A stretch of DNA of 64,000 bases, taken from the NCBI RefSeq assembly GCF_013267355.1, contig NZ_CP053985.1, positions 5,642,001 to 5,706,000 on the forward strand. Reading direction: 5' to 3'. The stretch's first letter is position 1. The number at the start of each line of letters is the position of its first letter. Shown piece after piece: positions 1-8,149 of the stretch. The position numbers and the translations under genes were made by a program. Source of the stretch: Achromobacter pestifer (GTDB lineage Bacteria > Pseudomonadota > Gammaproteobacteria > Burkholderiales > Burkholderiaceae_B). The notes beneath the pieces are model-generated. The model saw nothing but the letters and a program-made list of their open reading frames with translations, did no database searches and was not told the origin of the DNA.

Positions 1-520
1 CGATGGCCACGCGCTGGCGCATGCCGCCGGACAGCTGATGCGGATAGGCCAGCAGCCGCTCTTCGGGGCTGGGAATGCCCATCATGCCCAGGGTGTCGCG
101 CGACAGGGCGCGGGCCTGGGCCACGCTCATCTTGTTGTGGGCGCGCACGGTCTCGATCATTTGCGCGTCGACCCGCAGCACGGGGTTCAGCGTCATCATC
201 GGATCCTGGAAGATCATGGCGATGCGGTTGCCTTGCAGCTTGCGCAGTTCGCGCGGCGCCAGCTTGGTCAGGTCGCGGCCCTGGAACAGCACTTCGCCGC
301 CGACGATGCGGCCGGGGGCGTCGACCAGGCCCATGATGGAGAAGCCCGTGACGGACTTGCCCGAGCCGGACTCGCCGACCAGGCCCAGGATCTTGCCGCG
401 TTCCAAGGTGAAGGAAACGTCGTCCACGGCAGGCAGCACGCCCGCGCGGGTATGGAAGTGGGTGCGCAGGTTGCGCACCTCCAGCGTCGGCGCGCCGGCG
501 TTGTCGCGGTCGGCGCTCAT
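1..520 (-). CDS. Dipeptide/oligopeptide ABC transporter ATP-binding protein (partial)
   Basis: ATPase subunit of a Dpp/Opp-type peptide (or related nickel/glutathione-type) importer, acting at the cytoplasmic face. The start codon is at 520 and 173 codons are visible; the gene runs off the left edge. Walker A (GESGSGKS) lies at about residues 49-56, followed by the Q-loop region (IFQDPMMTLNP), and the ABC signature LSGGMRQRVA sits at the window edge. Walker B and the C-terminal oligopeptide-type extension are outside the window. Its ATG overlaps the stop of the upstream permease by 4 bp (ATGA), so the two are translationally coupled. The substrate cannot be read from this subunit. Confidence 0.93.
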   Translation of the reverse strand, partial: MSADRDNAGAPTLEVRNLRTHFHTRAGVLPAVDDVSFTLERGKILGLVGESGSGKSVTGFSIMGLVDAPGRIVGGEVLFQGRDLTKLAPRELRKLQGNRIAMIFQDPMMTLNPVLRVDAQMIETVRAHNKMSVAQARALSRDTLGMMGIPSPEERLLAYPHQLSGGMRQRVAI

Positions 521-1431
521 TTGTGGGTCCTCGGGTTCAGCACGTCGCGCAGGCGGTCGCCCACCAGGTTGATCGCCACGATGGTGACCAGCAGCGCGAT
601 GCCGGGGTAGAAACTGATCCAGTATTCGCCGGACAGCATGGTCTGGAAGCCGTTGGAGATCAGCAACCCCAGCGACGGTTCGGTCACGGGCACGCCCAGG
701 CCTAGGAAGCTCAGGGTGGCCTCCAGCGTGATGGCGCGCGCGATCTGCAAGGTGCCGATGACGATCAGCGGCGGCAGGCAGTTGGGCAGGATGTGCTTCA
801 ACATGATGCGCCAGTTGGGGATGTCCAGGCAGCGGGCCGCTTCCACGTATTCGCGGCGGCGCTCGACCAGGGCCTGGCCGCGCGCGGTGCGGGCGTAGTA
901 GGCCCATTCCAGGATCACCAGCGTCAGCACCACGTTGCCCACGCCCTTGCCCAGATAGGCCAGGATCATCATGGCCACGAGGATGGACGGGAACGACAGG
1001 ATCAGGTCGACCAGACGCATGATGATCGCGTCGGTCTTGCCGCCGGCGTAGGCGGCCAAGAGACCCAGCAGTGTGCCGATGATGCCGGCGATGACGGCCG
1101 AGCCCACGCCCACGATCAGGCTGATGCGCAGGCCGTACAGAATGCCCGAGAGCAGATCGCGGCCCTGGCCGTCGGTGCCCAGCCAATAGTGGAAGGTGTC
1201 CAGCCCGTTCATGCTGCCCGGCGGCAGGCGCGCGTCCAGCACGTCGATCTGCAGCAGGTCATACGGGTTCTGCGGCGCGATCCAGGGCGCCAGCACGGCG
1301 GCCAGGATCAGCAGGGTGGCGACAGCCAGGCCCAGCACTGCCGTCTTGGACGACATGAACTCGGCCAGGTTGCGCCGCCACGGCGATTCGCGGCGCAGCG
1401 CGGGAGTGGGGTTCGTCGATACGGCGCTCAT
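517..1431 (-). CDS. DppC-type ABC transporter permease
   Basis: Second membrane subunit of the peptide-type importer, 304 aa, the usual length for DppC/OppC. It has an N-terminal membrane segment (about residues 30-51), the DppC-family motif LGTDGQGRDLLS near residue 84, five further hydrophobic segments, and the EAA cytoplasmic loop (EAARCLDIPNWRIMLKHILP) starting near residue 197, which contacts the ATPase. The stop overlaps the ATPase start and its own start overlaps the stop of the DppB-type gene by 4 bp. No solute-binding protein gene of this system is in the window; it is presumably further downstream on the left. The family assignment is firm, the substrate is not. Confidence 0.93.
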   Translation of the reverse strand: MSAVSTNPTPALRRESPWRRNLAEFMSSKTAVLGLAVATLLILAAVLAPWIAPQNPYDLLQIDVLDARLPPGSMNGLDTFHYWLGTDGQGRDLLSGILYGLRISLIVGVGSAVIAGIIGTLLGLLAAYAGGKTDAIIMRLVDLILSFPSILVAMMILAYLGKGVGNVVLTLVILEWAYYARTARGQALVERRREYVEAARCLDIPNWRIMLKHILPNCLPPLIVIGTLQIARAITLEATLSFLGLGVPVTEPSLGLLISNGFQTMLSGEYWISFYPGIALLVTIVAINLVGDRLRDVLNPRTHK

Positions 1432-2402
1432 GCCGAGGCCTCCAGCCGCACCCGCGGGTCCAGCACTTTATAAAGAATGTCCACGATCAGGTTCAGGGTC
1501 ACGAACAGGCACACCACCACGATCAGGTAGGCCACGATGACGGGGCGGTCCAGCGCGTTCAGGCTGTCCAGGATCAGCTTGCCGGCGCCGGGCCAGGCGA
1601 AGATGCTTTCCGTGACCACGGCGAAGGCGATGGTGGAGCCCAGCTCCAGGCCCAGCACCGTCACCAGCGGAATCATGGTGTTGCGCAACACGTGCACACA
1701 GACCACGCGCATGGGCGACAGGCCCTTGGCGCGCGCGAACTTCACGAAGTCCAGCGGCAGCACGTCGCGCACGCCGGCGCGGGTCAGGCGGATCACCAGG
1801 GATATCTTGAACAGCGACAGGTTGAACGCCGGCAGGATCAGGTGGCGCCAGCCGTCTGCCGTCAGCCAGGACCACTGGAAGCCCAGGAACTCCACCGTTT
1901 CGCCGCGGCCGCTGGCCGGCAGCCAGCCCAGCGACACGCTGAACGTCATGATCAGCATCAGCGCGATCCAGAACGTCGGCAGCGAAAAGCCGACGATGCT
2001 GCCCGCCATGATCATCTTGGAGAACCGGCTGTCCGGATACAGGCCCGCGTACAGGCCCAGCGGCAGGCCCACGGTCACGGCCAGCATCATCGCGGCGATG
2101 GCCAGTTCGAAAGTCGCCGGCAGGCGCTGGATCACCAGTTCCACGGCCGGGATGTTGTAGACGAAGCTATTGCCCAGATTGCCATGCAGGGCGCCGTTCA
2201 GGAACGCCAGGTATTGTTCCCACAGCGGTTTGTCCAGGCCCAGCTCGGCGATGATGCGGGCGCGGTCCACCTGGTCCACGTCCTGGCCGATCAGGATGTC
2301 CACCGGATTGCCGATGGCGTGCAGGCCCACGAAGACGATCAGCGTCATCAACAGGACGACCACCGCGGCTTGCGCCACGCGGCGCAGCAACCAACCTGTC
2401 AT
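1428..2402 (-). CDS. DppB-type ABC transporter permease
   Basis: First membrane subunit of the peptide-type importer, about 324 aa. I place the start at 2402 (MTGWLLRRVAQ) rather than at an in-frame ATG at 2447, because the protein then begins as DppB proteins do, with a short basic stretch before the first membrane helix, and because the ATG makes a 4-bp ATGA overlap with the stop of the upstream monooxygenase gene. Six hydrophobic segments are visible; the EAA-type loop is the stretch KFARAKGLSPMRVVCVHVLR. It is co-oriented with the LysR and monooxygenase genes upstream and the DppC and ATPase genes downstream. Confidence 0.92.
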   Translation of the reverse strand: MTGWLLRRVAQAAVVVLLMTLIVFVGLHAIGNPVDILIGQDVDQVDRARIIAELGLDKPLWEQYLAFLNGALHGNLGNSFVYNIPAVELVIQRLPATFELAIAAMMLAVTVGLPLGLYAGLYPDSRFSKMIMAGSIVGFSLPTFWIALMLIMTFSVSLGWLPASGRGETVEFLGFQWSWLTADGWRHLILPAFNLSLFKISLVIRLTRAGVRDVLPLDFVKFARAKGLSPMRVVCVHVLRNTMIPLVTVLGLELGSTIAFAVVTESIFAWPGAGKLILDSLNALDRPVIVAYLIVVVCLFVTLNLIVDILYKVLDPRVRLEASA

Positions 2403-3868
2403 TGCGCGGTCTCCGATTGCGGGGCTGGCGTCGGGGCTGGTACCCATTCATCGCCGAACACTTCCGGTTCGGAGAACGCTTCCATATTGGCGTAGTGCGT
2501 CTCCACGTCCTCGCGGTAGAACAGGCCGGCGATGCCTTGCGCCAGGCGCTTGGCGCCTTCGCTGATGGCCGGAATGTCGCCCGAGATCGTGCCCTGCGTC
2601 AGCGCGGCGGGGTAGGAGAAGCAATGCACGCGGTCCAGGCCGGGACAGGCGCCCGGGGTTTTTTCCTGAAGCTCGAACACCGCGCCCAGGTCGGGCGAGT
2701 CATGCAATTCCTGGTCTTCCTCGCCGGCGGCCGGCGTATAGCGGTCGCCCCAGGCGCGCACGTGCGGCGCCAGCGCGGCGAATTCCGGACGCACGGTCCA
2801 GTCGATGCGGAAGCCCGTGGAGAAGATCAGGAAGTCCAGTACGAACACGCCCTTGGGCGTGGTGACGTGGATTTCATCGCCCACCAATGCCAGGTCCTGC
2901 ACGCCGGCGCCCAGGTTGAAACGGGCGTTGGGGTGGCGCGACACGCGCTGCGTGCTGCCGCGCGGTGGCGGCACCTGGGCGGCGTTGATGTAGTGGCGGA
3001 TCTTCCACTTCCATTCGTCGGGTAGGGTCAGGTGGCCGTGGGTCAGACCGGGGTTGCCCGCGCCCTTGCCCTTGTTGATGCGCGGAATGTCGTTGCGGCG
3101 GATCAGCAGGTCCACGCTGGCGGCGCCGGCTTCCAGCGCGGTGCCCGCGCTGTCCATGGCCGACGCGCCCGCGCCCACCACGCCGACGCGCTTGCCGGCC
3201 AGGGTGTTGTAGTCCATCACGTCGGACGAATGCGCCCAGCGGTCGCGCGGCAACTTCTTCGCAAAATCAGGCACATAGGCGCCGCCCAGGCCGTCGCGGC
3301 CGGTGGCCAGCACCACGCGGCGCGCCAACACCGTGCTGCGTCCGGCGGGGGATTCGATGTCCAGCTGCACCAGCTGGTCGGCGCGCGGCAGCACGGCCAG
3401 GATGCGGTGCTCGTTCCTCAGGTCCAGGTCCAGCGCGCGGCGGTACCAGCGCAGGTAGTCCATCCATTGCAGGCGCGGAATCTTGTCCAGCGCTTCCCAG
3501 GCTTCGGAGCCGAACTGCACCTCGAACCAGGCGCGGAAGGTCAGCGCCGGCAGGCCCAGCGCGGGGCCGGTCAGCTGCTTGGGCGAACGCAGGGTTTCCA
3601 TGCGGGCGGTGGTGGCCCAGGGGCCTTCATAGCCTTCGGGCGCCTGGTCGAAGATCGGGGCGTTGATGCCCAGGTGCTTGAGCGAGGCGGCCGCGGCCAG
3701 GCCGGCCATGCCGCCGCCGATGATGGCCACGTCCAGCACCGGCTGGCCGTCGACGAGGCGGGGCGTGACCCAGTTCTTGGCGGGGATTTCCAGCCAGGAC
3801 AGGTCTTGCCGCAAGCGCGCTTCCAGCGCGGCTAAACCTTGCGGCGGAGTGGCTAGGGGCTGATTCAT
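2399..3868 (-). CDS. Flavin-containing monooxygenase-like NAD(P)/FAD-dependent oxidoreductase
   Basis: Probable class B flavoprotein monooxygenase or related two-dinucleotide oxidoreductase, 489 aa, cytoplasmic. An FAD-binding GGGMAG lies at residues 51-56 after an unusual 45-residue leader, and a second Rossmann motif (VGAGASAMDS) at about 231-240 should bind NAD(P)H. The ATG typical of the late FAD-contact motif is seen in IFSTGFRID. The canonical FMO fingerprint FxGxxxHxxx(Y/F) is not obvious: the corresponding place reads RWAHSSDVMDY, close to the HSxxY part. It sits between a LysR gene and a peptide-type importer with 4-bp overlaps on both sides, so it may oxidise the imported substrate. 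Substrate unknown. Confidence 0.85.
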   Translation of the reverse strand: MNQPLATPPQGLAALEARLRQDLSWLEIPAKNWVTPRLVDGQPVLDVAIIGGGMAGLAAAASLKHLGINAPIFDQAPEGYEGPWATTARMETLRSPKQLTGPALGLPALTFRAWFEVQFGSEAWEALDKIPRLQWMDYLRWYRRALDLDLRNEHRILAVLPRADQLVQLDIESPAGRSTVLARRVVLATGRDGLGGAYVPDFAKKLPRDRWAHSSDVMDYNTLAGKRVGVVGAGASAMDSAGTALEAGAASVDLLIRRNDIPRINKGKGAGNPGLTHGHLTLPDEWKWKIRHYINAAQVPPPRGSTQRVSRHPNARFNLGAGVQDLALVGDEIHVTTPKGVFVLDFLIFSTGFRIDWTVRPEFAALAPHVRAWGDRYTPAAGEEDQELHDSPDLGAVFELQEKTPGACPGLDRVHCFSYPAALTQGTISGDIPAISEGAKRLAQGIAGLFYREDVETHYANMEAFSEPEVFGDEWVPAPTPAPQSETAQ

Positions 3869-4842
3869 ATAGCAGGGGATTCCGTAAGAGGGGCGTCGTC
3901 GCCATAGATCGACTGCAAGAGCGCCGAATGCTCGGCGGCGTCATGCAGGGCGAAGCCGGGCAGCAGGGCCGCGGCGGCTTGGGCGAGCGCGTCCGCCATG
4001 GCCTGGCAGGCCGGCGTCAGCGTTTGCGACTGCGGGGTGATGACCCCGAAGAAAAAGGGAATGTCCAGGTCGATGGGACGGATCGCCACGCCCGGCATGG
4101 GAGCGCCGTAGGCGGTGATCGGTTCCAGCACCGACACGCCCAGTCCGGCGCGCACGGCGGCCAGGGCGTTGACGGACGAATTGGTTTCCATGGTGCCCAG
4201 CGTCTGGGCGTTCTGCGCCAGCGCGGCGTCCAGACGGCGGCGCAGGCGGTAGGGGTTGGCCATCGTGATCAGGCGGCGTCCGGCCAGTGCGGCGACTGGC
4301 ACCACGGCTTGTTGCGCCAGCGGATCGTTTTCCGGCAGCGCGACCACACAGGGGGCTTGCCCGATCCAGTGCACCGTCAGGCCGCGATGTTCCAGCGGCA
4401 GGCTGGTCGCGCCCAGTTGCGCGGCGCCCGACAGCACGGCGTGCACCACGCGTTCGGGCGAGGCGCTGCGCAATTGAATGCGCGCGGCGCCGACCTGGTC
4501 TTCGATGCGCTTGAGCGCTTCGGGAACCAGCCCCGCCGCCAGGGCGGAAGTGGCGGCCATCAGCAGCGGCTGGGCCTGGCCGCGGGCGATCTCGTCGGCG
4601 CGGTTGCGGATCTGCCGCAGACTCGCCAGCGCGCGCTCGACGTCGTCATACAGCAGGAAGCCCTGCTCGGTAGGTGTCACGCGCGGGCCGCTGCGCGCAA
4701 ACAAGGGATAGCCGATCTCGGCTTCCAGTTCCTGCAACAACCGGCTGATCGCCGGCTGCGAGCGTCCGAGCAGCCGGCCGGCAGCGGTGACGCTGCCCGT
4801 GGACATGACGGCCGCGAAGGCCTCTAGTTGACGAAGTTCCAT
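3865..4842 (-). CDS. LysR family transcriptional regulator (leader gene of the FMO-Dpp operon)
   Basis: DNA-binding regulator of 325 aa with the LysR N-terminal helix-turn-helix (MELRQLEAF...GRSQPAISRLLQELEAEIGYPLF) at residues 1-60 and a periplasmic-binding-like effector domain at about 90-300. Unlike most LysR genes it is not divergent from its target: its stop overlaps the start of the monooxygenase gene by 4 bp, making it the first gene of the LysR-FMO-DppBCD operon and suggesting autoregulated co-expression. The region before its start has two perfect inverted repeats that may be its binding sites. The inducer is unknown. Confidence 0.93.
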   Translation of the reverse strand: MELRQLEAFAAVMSTGSVTAAGRLLGRSQPAISRLLQELEAEIGYPLFARSGPRVTPTEQGFLLYDDVERALASLRQIRNRADEIARGQAQPLLMAATSALAAGLVPEALKRIEDQVGAARIQLRSASPERVVHAVLSGAAQLGATSLPLEHRGLTVHWIGQAPCVVALPENDPLAQQAVVPVAALAGRRLITMANPYRLRRRLDAALAQNAQTLGTMETNSSVNALAAVRAGLGVSVLEPITAYGAPMPGVAIRPIDLDIPFFFGVITPQSQTLTPACQAMADALAQAAAALLPGFALHDAAEHSALLQSIYGDDAPLTESPAI

Positions 4843-4870
4843 CTGTATTGATCTATACCAAGGACGAATT

Positions 4871-4913
4871 CTTGCCCGGCAAGTATGCGCTTTGCAAATA
4901 ATTAAAGCGCATA
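4871..4913. promoter_or_regulatory. Inverted repeats upstream of the LysR-FMO-Dpp operon
   Basis: Two perfect inverted repeats lie next to each other: CTTGCC-c-GGCAAG at 4871-4883, and TATGCGCTTT / AAAGCGCATA at 4884-4893 and 4904-4913 with a 10-bp AT-rich spacer. They are 29-71 bp upstream of the LysR start at 4842. Spaced repeats of this kind are typical LysR binding sites; assignment to this LysR is inference. Confidence 0.5.
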
Positions 4914-4916
4914 AGT

Positions 4917-4949
4917 AAATTCCCTGATGGGGTTTTCATCAGGGAATTT
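4917..4949. terminator. 13-bp perfect hairpin between divergent functions
   Basis: AAATTCCCTGATG at 4917-4929 pairs perfectly with CATCAGGGAATTT at 4937-4949 across a 7-nt loop. It lies downstream of the minus-strand gene ending at 5068 and upstream of the LysR promoter region. There is no long T-run beyond the AT-rich stem base, so it may be a weak bidirectional terminator or part of the operator region. Confidence 0.45.
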
Positions 4950-5067
4950 CATAACTGGTAGTTATTTCAAGGGCTTAGGGCGCACGGAACTCAGCCGCCA
5001 GCTTCTGACTGGCGGAGAGCCTGCGGGCGTGGTCACCTGCGAACGCGGAAGTGACTCGGGAAAATGC

Positions 5068-5325
5068 TCAGGTCCGGGTGCGCAATGCGTCTGCGACCGA
5101 GTCCAAGGCGTACCCGAGGTTTTGCAGGACTTTCGCCGTGGCGGTGCGCGTGAATTCGTCGGACGCGGTCTTCATGAAGGCTGCGATCAATTCCGGATGC
5201 TCGCGGGCGTAGCCACCGCCGAAAACCGCGTCGATCTGGGTTTCGGCCGTTCGTAGATAGCTTTCGGTACGGCTCTGGGCCAGGGTGAACAGCGTGTCAA
5301 GGTTCGCTTCAATGAATTCGGGCAT
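5068..5325 (-). CDS. Hypothetical protein, 85 aa
   Basis: Small acidic, mostly helical-looking protein without signal peptide or membrane segment; not recognised. The start at 5325 is supported by GGAGA seven bases before the ATG. It contains the stretch NLDTLFTLAQSRTESYLRTA, whose spacing of hydrophobic residues suggests an amphipathic helix, loosely reminiscent of phasin-like proteins, but there is not enough to assign a family. It is followed by the hairpin at 4917-4949. Codon use matches its neighbours and supports a real gene. Confidence 0.6.
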   Translation of the reverse strand: MPEFIEANLDTLFTLAQSRTESYLRTAETQIDAVFGGGYAREHPELIAAFMKTASDEFTRTATAKVLQNLGYALDSVADALRTRT

Positions 5326-5409
5326 GAGAGGTCTCCAATGACAGTGGCAGACAACTCCAAGCCTAGCACTCGGCCCCGGCCGCCGCCATCGGGATGGGAC
5401 TTCCTTGAC

Positions 5410-5637
5410 TCACGAATGCCCGCGCCCCTCGCGGCGGTAATACAAGTAGCGCTCGACCTCCGCCTGTTCCACCGCAGGTTCCAGCAGCCGCCATCTGACG
5501 ACGTAGCCTCGGTACGCCGGCGGCATCCAGCCCAATACGGAGTACATCGTGACTTCGGTCTCGCCAGTGTTGAATTGGGTCTCGAAGAATCCCTGGCGAT
5601 CCGGCGGCTCGCTGCCGCAAATCCAGTTATCTGGCAT
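5410..5637 (-). CDS. Hypothetical protein, 75 aa
   Basis: Small protein beginning MPDNWICGSEPPDRQGFF. The start at 5637 is preferred over an in-frame ATG at 5682 because GGGGAG lies seven bases before it. It is rich in aromatic residues and has no signal peptide or membrane helix. It reads like a compact beta-rich protein with a basic C-terminal tail (YYRREGRGHS). No family recognised; it may share transcription with the 85-aa gene downstream. Confidence 0.55.
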   Translation of the reverse strand: MPDNWICGSEPPDRQGFFETQFNTGETEVTMYSVLGWMPPAYRGYVVRWRLLEPAVEQAEVERYLYYRREGRGHS

Positions 5638-5828
5638 GGCGGTCTCCCCATACGCGTTCAATCCTACGCGCCGCCACACCAAATGGCATACGTTTTAGCC
5701 CCGATGTGGGCTGCGGCTACCTTGTGTTAGAAACGTGGATGGGGCTGCTGCCGCAACCTTTGCGAACCTTTGCAGTTCGATTTAGCGGATCCCGGTAGTA
5801 TTCGGCCATCGAACCTCAGGAGCCCGTC

Positions 5829-5900
5829 ATGCACAGTCAGCAACCCGCGCCCGAGCCGAACAAGCGCCGTTGGCCTTTCGGCTATGGCGAAGAGGAGTAG
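5829..5900 (+). CDS. Possible 23-aa small protein
   Basis: A short reading frame from ATG 5829 to TAG 5898-5900, preceded by CAGGAG seven bases before the ATG, a very good ribosome binding site. The product is a proline-rich basic peptide ending in RRWPFGYGEEE, with no membrane segment. It sits alone in a 270-bp stretch between two minus-strand genes. Evidence is limited to the start context and aromatic/charged composition; conservation in relatives would decide it. Confidence 0.4.
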   Translation: MHSQQPAPEPNKRRWPFGYGEEE

Positions 5901-5910
5901 TCCAGCTGTC

Positions 5911-6120
5911 CTAGCCGATACGCGCAATCCGGTCGCCCGGACCGGACAGCTCGTGATAGATGTCATCCAGGTACTCGGCCAGCGCGTCCGCGGGCACATC
6001 GGCAGGAATGGCAAGGTCCGCAGCCCGCACGCGCTTGCCGGCATCCGAACGGTACGCCGTCCACACCCCGCCCTCGCGCTGGACGTCCAGCTGAAACCTG
6101 CCGTAGATGTCGAATTTCAT
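5911..6120 (-). CDS. Small conserved-type hypothetical protein, 69 aa
   Basis: Starts MKFDIYGRFQLDVQREGGVW and continues with YRSDAGKRVRAADLAIPADVPADALAEYLDDIYHEL. The pattern of a short beta-strand start, a central basic turn and an acidic C-terminal helix matches small uncharacterised proteobacterial proteins I associate with DUF7661, though this label is from memory and not verified. Cytoplasmic, no known reaction. It lies 16 bp downstream of the LysR gene ending at 6137 on the same strand, so it may be co-transcribed with it. Confidence 0.65.
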   Translation of the reverse strand: MKFDIYGRFQLDVQREGGVWTAYRSDAGKRVRAADLAIPADVPADALAEYLDDIYHELSGPGDRIARIG

Positions 6121-6136
6121 CGATGTCCCGAAAAGC

Positions 6137-7018
6137 TCATGACCAGGTCAATGCCAACTCGGCAGCCACGCCGCGCGTGAGTCCCAGCAGCGCCTGAGCG
6201 GCCGGGCTGAGCGTCTCGCCGCCGCGAGTCAGCACTTCCAGGCTGCGGACGGCGCTTTGATCTGCCAGGGGCACGATCGCCAATTTTGCGCTTGCCGTGA
6301 CCGCAAGGGCGGGCAGGATGGTGACGCCAAAGCCCTGTTCGACAAAGGTCAGCAAGGACGTGGTGTTGCGCACCGTCAGCAGCGAAGCGTCCACCAACGC
6401 GGCCACTTCCGCGGAGTCAAACCGGGCGCACAAGCCGTTTGCAATGAACTCCACGGCGTCGATATCGCGCCAGCGCGCGTCGCGCCGCAGCTTCGTCAGG
6501 CGGTGCCCGGCCGGGCACACCAGCACGAAACGGTCTTCGAACAAGGGCTCGGTCACGATGCCGGGCAGGGGCGCCGGCAGCGTGGCAATGCCGAAATCGA
6601 CCTCGCCATCGGCCACCGCCTTGCCCACCGCGGCCGAGTCTATGTCGCGCAGGTCCACCCGTACTTGCGGATACTGCCTGCGCATCGAGCCTATGACCTG
6701 CGGCAGCAGCCGGATGGCCGCCGAGGGCACGGCGGCCACCTTGGCTGTTCCCAGGGCGCCGCTGGCATAGCGGACCATGTGGGCCACGGCCGAATCGAAT
6801 TCGGCAATGGCCCGCTGCGCCTGCGCGCGGACATAAAGGCCCAGGGGAGACAAGCGGATCTTGCGCTCGCCTTCGAACAATGGGCCGCCCAGCTCCGATT
6901 CCAGCTGCTTCAAGGTCATGGAGAGCGCCGCCGGCGTGCGGCCGACCCGGTCGCCGGCCTGGGCCAGTTCACCGGCATCGACCACGGCCATGAACATGCG
7001 CAGATGCTCGAGTTTCAT
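6137..7018 (-). CDS. LysR family transcriptional regulator
   Basis: 293-aa regulator with an N-terminal winged HTH (MKLEHLRMFMAVVDAGELAQAGDRVGRTPAALSMTLKQLE spans residues 1-40) and an effector domain from about 90 to 290. It is transcribed divergently from the dipeptidase-Bug-RidA operon starting at 7117, the classic layout for a LysR regulator and its target. A 19-bp dyad AAATAA-N7-TTATTT lies between the two genes. Probable local activator; the inducer is unknown. Confidence 0.93.
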   Translation of the reverse strand: MKLEHLRMFMAVVDAGELAQAGDRVGRTPAALSMTLKQLESELGGPLFEGERKIRLSPLGLYVRAQAQRAIAEFDSAVAHMVRYASGALGTAKVAAVPSAAIRLLPQVIGSMRRQYPQVRVDLRDIDSAAVGKAVADGEVDFGIATLPAPLPGIVTEPLFEDRFVLVCPAGHRLTKLRRDARWRDIDAVEFIANGLCARFDSAEVAALVDASLLTVRNTTSLLTFVEQGFGVTILPALAVTASAKLAIVPLADQSAVRSLEVLTRGGETLSPAAQALLGLTRGVAAELALTWS

Positions 7019-7033
7019 ATTTAAGAAAATATT

Positions 7034-7086
7034 AAATAAATCGAAGTTATTTTAGTTTGACTGAATTCTCGCCGGAAATCTACAGT
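7034..7086 (+). promoter_or_regulatory. LysR-type box and sigma70-like promoter of the dipeptidase operon
   Basis: AAATAA at 7034-7039 and TTATTT at 7047-7052 form a dyad with the T-N11-A geometry of LysR boxes. Directly downstream, TTGACT (7057-7062) and TACAGT (7081-7086), 18 bp apart, make a plausible -35/-10 pair reading toward the gene at 7117. The pairing is inferred from sequence only. Confidence 0.5.
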
Positions 7087-7116
7087 ACCGCTCACTGCCA
7101 TTCAAGGAAGCAAGCA

Positions 7117-8124
7117 ATGAGCGCAAGCGCCTTACGCGTCGACGGACTGCAGTACAGCAACTGGTCCGAGAAGATATTCCGCCAACTGCGTGAAGGCGGC
7201 GTGGACGCGGTCCACGTCACCATCGCGTATCACGAGAACCTGCGCGAGATGATCCACAACATCGAGCGCTGGAACCGCTGGTTCGAGCGTTATCCGGATC
7301 TGATCGTGCAGGCGCGCAGCGGCGATGACGTCAGGCGCGCTCGCGAGGCTGGCCGCACCGCGATCATTTTCGGGCTGCAGAACCCGTCGCCCATCGAAGA
7401 CGACATTGGCTTGGTCGAGGTAGTCCACACGCTGGGCGTGCGCTTCATGCAGCTGACCTATAACAACCAGTCCTTGCTGGCTTCGGGCTGCTACGAAGCG
7501 GTCGACAGCGGTGTCACCCGCATGGGGCGGGAAGTGATCAAGGAAATGAACCGGGTCGGGCTGGTCATCGACATGAGCCATTCGGGCGAACGTTCCACGC
7601 TGGAAGCGATAGAACTGTCCGAGCGGCCCATCACCATCAGCCACGCCAATCCGCATTCCTGGGCGCAGGCGCTGCGCAACAAGTCGGACACAGTACTGAA
7701 AGCGCTGGCTGGCGCGGGCGGCATGTTCGGTTTTTCGCTGTATCCGCACCATCTCAAGAACAAGTCGGCCTGTGCCCTGGACGATTTCTGCGCCATGGTG
7801 GCGCGCACCGCGGATCTGGTGGGGGTGGAACACCTGGGCCTGGGCTCGGACCTGTGCCAGGACCAGCCGGATTCGGTGGTCCAGTGGATGCGCACGGGCC
7901 GCTATACCAAGAACATCGACTATGGCGAAGGCTCGGCCGCGCAACCGGGGTTTCCGCCGCAGCCCGGTTGGTTCCAGGACAGCCGGGACTTCAAGAACAT
8001 CGAGCAGGGCTTGCGCGCGACCGGGTTTTCAGCGGACGACGTGGCGCTATTGATGGGCGGCAACTGGATGCGCTTCTTCGACGCAAGCTTCGGCCCGCAA
8101 GCCTCTGCCATCCACAATCCCTGA
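7117..8124 (+). CDS. Membrane dipeptidase family (M19) protein lacking the HxD metal motif
   Basis: 335-aa TIM-barrel protein of the renal dipeptidase family. ATG 7117 is preferred over the in-frame start at 7057 because AGGA lies about 8 bases upstream. Family metal and active-site residues are present: Glu in NPSPIEDD (E94), His in VIDMSHS (H155), His in TISHANPHS (H176), Arg in ALRNKSD and Asp in GLGSDLCQ (D245). The N-terminal His-x-Asp pair of dipeptidases is missing; the corresponding place reads DGLQYSNW. It may use a different metal arrangement or substrate than a dipeptide. It is first in an operon with a Bug receptor (26-bp gap) and a RidA protein, opposite a LysR gene, which points to uptake and hydrolysis of a small amide or amino-acid derivative. 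Confidence 0.85.
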   Translation: MSASALRVDGLQYSNWSEKIFRQLREGGVDAVHVTIAYHENLREMIHNIERWNRWFERYPDLIVQARSGDDVRRAREAGRTAIIFGLQNPSPIEDDIGLVEVVHTLGVRFMQLTYNNQSLLASGCYEAVDSGVTRMGREVIKEMNRVGLVIDMSHSGERSTLEAIELSERPITISHANPHSWAQALRNKSDTVLKALAGAGGMFGFSLYPHHLKNKSACALDDFCAMVARTADLVGVEHLGLGSDLCQDQPDSVVQWMRTGRYTKNIDYGEGSAAQPGFPPQPGWFQDSRDFKNIEQGLRATGFSADDVALLMGGNWMRFFDASFGPQASAIHNP

Positions 8125-8149
8125 ACGGTCGCAACCTCGGAGCACATAC

